A stretch of DNA of 64,000 nt. Source: a virus. The number at the start of each line of letters is the position of its first letter. The first letter of the stretch is position 1. Made by a program: the position numbers and the translations under genes. The notes below the pieces were generated by a model. It was not told the DNA's origin. It made no database searches and worked only from the letters and a program-made list of their open reading frames with translations. The DNA lies in the IMG/VR virus record IMGVR_UViG_3300034073_000569, positions 1 to 64,000 of that record, one strand, 5' to 3'. This document shows positions 63,187 to 64,000 of the stretch, one piece after another.

Positions 63187-63516
63187 TTATATTCCTAACT
63201 TCTGATTAATCATGTCCTCCTCTTCCTGACTCACTTCAGCTTGCCAATGTCCCTTTGGACATTCTGAAGATAAAGATCTAGTCTTAAATCCTAAGCTACA
63301 TCCACAACCTCCTAACTCTTGATTACAACATGGTGTAGTACCAGCTACCATACATCCCTCATTATGCACTGTATAAAGTGCACAATCTTTACAAATCTGC
63401 ATTCTGTATAGTGCAATTTCTTCTACGTCATCTCTTTTAAAGATAGAATTAGTCACTCCCTCCAGGATCTGACCCTTTGCTTTCCATATCTTGATTATGT
63501 TCTCTTTTAGACTCAT
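63187..63516 (-). CDS. Cys-rich small protein of unknown function, 109 aa
   Basis: The frame opens at 63567, but I choose ATG 63516 (MSLKENIIKIWKAKGQILEG) because the first residues overlap the IHF-like gene more deeply. There are seven or eight Cys residues: QICKDCALYT, GCMVAGTTPCCN and GGCGCSLGFKTR, then SSECPKGHW. They could form two zinc sites. The N-terminus is helical. A DNA-binding or structural zinc protein is possible. It still overlaps the IHF-like gene by 68 bases. Confidence 0.65.
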   Translation of the reverse strand: MSLKENIIKIWKAKGQILEGVTNSIFKRDDVEEIALYRMQICKDCALYTVHNEGCMVAGTTPCCNQELGGCGCSLGFKTRSLSSECPKGHWQAEVSQEEEDMINQKLGI

Positions 63517-63880
63517 CACTTTTATTTTTATGAAGCTTAATAAAATCTTTTCTTTGTTTCTCTTCATCCATTAAAACCTTGATGGCTTTTAAATCAAAGA
63601 GAGTTTCATCTGTTCTAAATCTAGTGACAATTTCTTGTAAGCCTCTTTGTCTAAAGTTCTCTTTAAAGTTTTCTAGCTTATCTATTTTGTCATCTAGTTT
63701 CCAATGTTTGATTGTAAAATCTCCTAAGTTAGTAACATGTATTCTACTATGTTTCAAACTTGACAAACTCTTTCTTATTTCTTGCCAATAAAAGGATGTC
63801 ACATCTGACACCATTTGTTGTGACAAGTTTAGCTCTTCTGCTACAATAGGGATTAGATCTTTAGACTTTCTAGGCTTCAA
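63449..63880 (-). CDS. IHF/HU-like DNA-binding protein, TTG start, 143 aa
   Basis: The HU/IHF core is seen: KDLIPIVAEELNLSQQMVSD (N-terminal helices), SFYWQEIRKSLSSLKHSRIH and VTNLGDFTIKHWKLDDKIDK, which is the strand that carries the DNA-binding arm. The C-terminal tail is long and charged. No ATG precedes it (a TAA lies two codons upstream), so translation probably starts at TTG 63880, overlapping the previous stop by 11 bases. IHF-like proteins are typical of crAss-like genomes and bend or compact DNA. Confidence 0.82.
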   Translation of the reverse strand: MKPRKSKDLIPIVAEELNLSQQMVSDVTSFYWQEIRKSLSSLKHSRIHVTNLGDFTIKHWKLDDKIDKLENFKENFRQRGLQEIVTRFRTDETLFDLKAIKVLMDEEKQRKDFIKLHKNKSDESKREHNQDMESKGSDPGGSD

Positions 63881-64000
63881 CGCTTAAAAATTTATAGTCT
63901 AACAAAATATTTCCATTAGCGTGTAACTTAAGATCAGGATTAATAAAGATCTTCTTCTTATTCTTTCCTTCCTTTTTAATAAGTCCTTTCTTCTCTGCCT
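63870..64000 (-). CDS. C-terminal end of a basic protein, cut by window edge
   Basis: The frame is open from the window end to TAG at 63870. It encodes about 43 residues, with KKGLIKKEGKNKKKIFINPD and ending LLDYKFLSVEA. The Lys-rich segment followed by short beta strands tells nothing certain. The last 11 bases overlap the TTG start of the IHF-like gene, so both are translated from one mRNA. Confidence 0.6.
   Translation of the reverse strand, partial: AEKKGLIKKEGKNKKKIFINPDLKLHANGNILLDYKFLSVEA

Overview
This 64 kb window is part of a tailed double-stranded DNA phage genome, most probably a crAss-like phage (order Crassvirales, podovirus morphology) infecting a Bacteroidota host. The evidence is the gene order (IHF-like protein, PD-(D/E)XK nuclease, PhoH-like ATPase, large terminase, portal, acidic scaffold-like protein, major capsid protein, connector-type proteins, a 1539-residue tail protein, then very large virion proteins), the AT-rich sequence, the lack of Shine-Dalgarno sites before starts, a promoter of the Bacteroidota TTG-N18-TAnnTTTG type, and fibre proteins with FN3 and SprB-like repeats typical of flavobacterial surface proteins. 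The SprB and Cys-rich fibre modules suggest a free-living aquatic flavobacterium-type host rather than a gut Bacteroides; this is inference.

Every gene I accept lies on the minus strand, so the window reads from high to low coordinates. 64000-59500 holds DNA-handling genes (IHF-like, RecB-like nuclease, phosphoribosyltransferase-like protein, PhoH) and a 168-nt tRNA-like RNA. 59503-46443 is packaging and head: TerL, portal, putative scaffold, major capsid protein, an intergenic structured RNA, capsid and connector proteins, a Dps-like helical protein and an abundant virion protein, ending in a strong terminator at about 47.3 kb. 46465-21492 is a 25 kb adhesion module of fibre, adaptor and Ig-like genes, many of them paralogues, including two fibres with C-terminal S74 chaperone domains and an Asp-box beta-propeller. 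One gene in its middle (27121-27633) has its own promoter and terminator. 21324-12833 holds a metallophosphoesterase, connector or ring proteins, a small HExxH protein and the giant tail muzzle-type protein. 12833-1 carries large virion (cargo or ejection) proteins; the last runs off the window at base 1 with 1269 codons visible.

The genes fit one programme: DNA-end handling and packaging, head assembly, host recognition by variable fibres, tail assembly, and internal proteins delivered with the DNA. Genes are tightly packed with 1-20 base overlaps. No stretch above 300 bases lacks a gene; the longest gap (50923-51189) is filled by predicted RNA structure. TAG is used as a normal stop in several genes, so stop-codon recoding is not supported. 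I saw no integrase, transposase, CRISPR array or reverse transcriptase.
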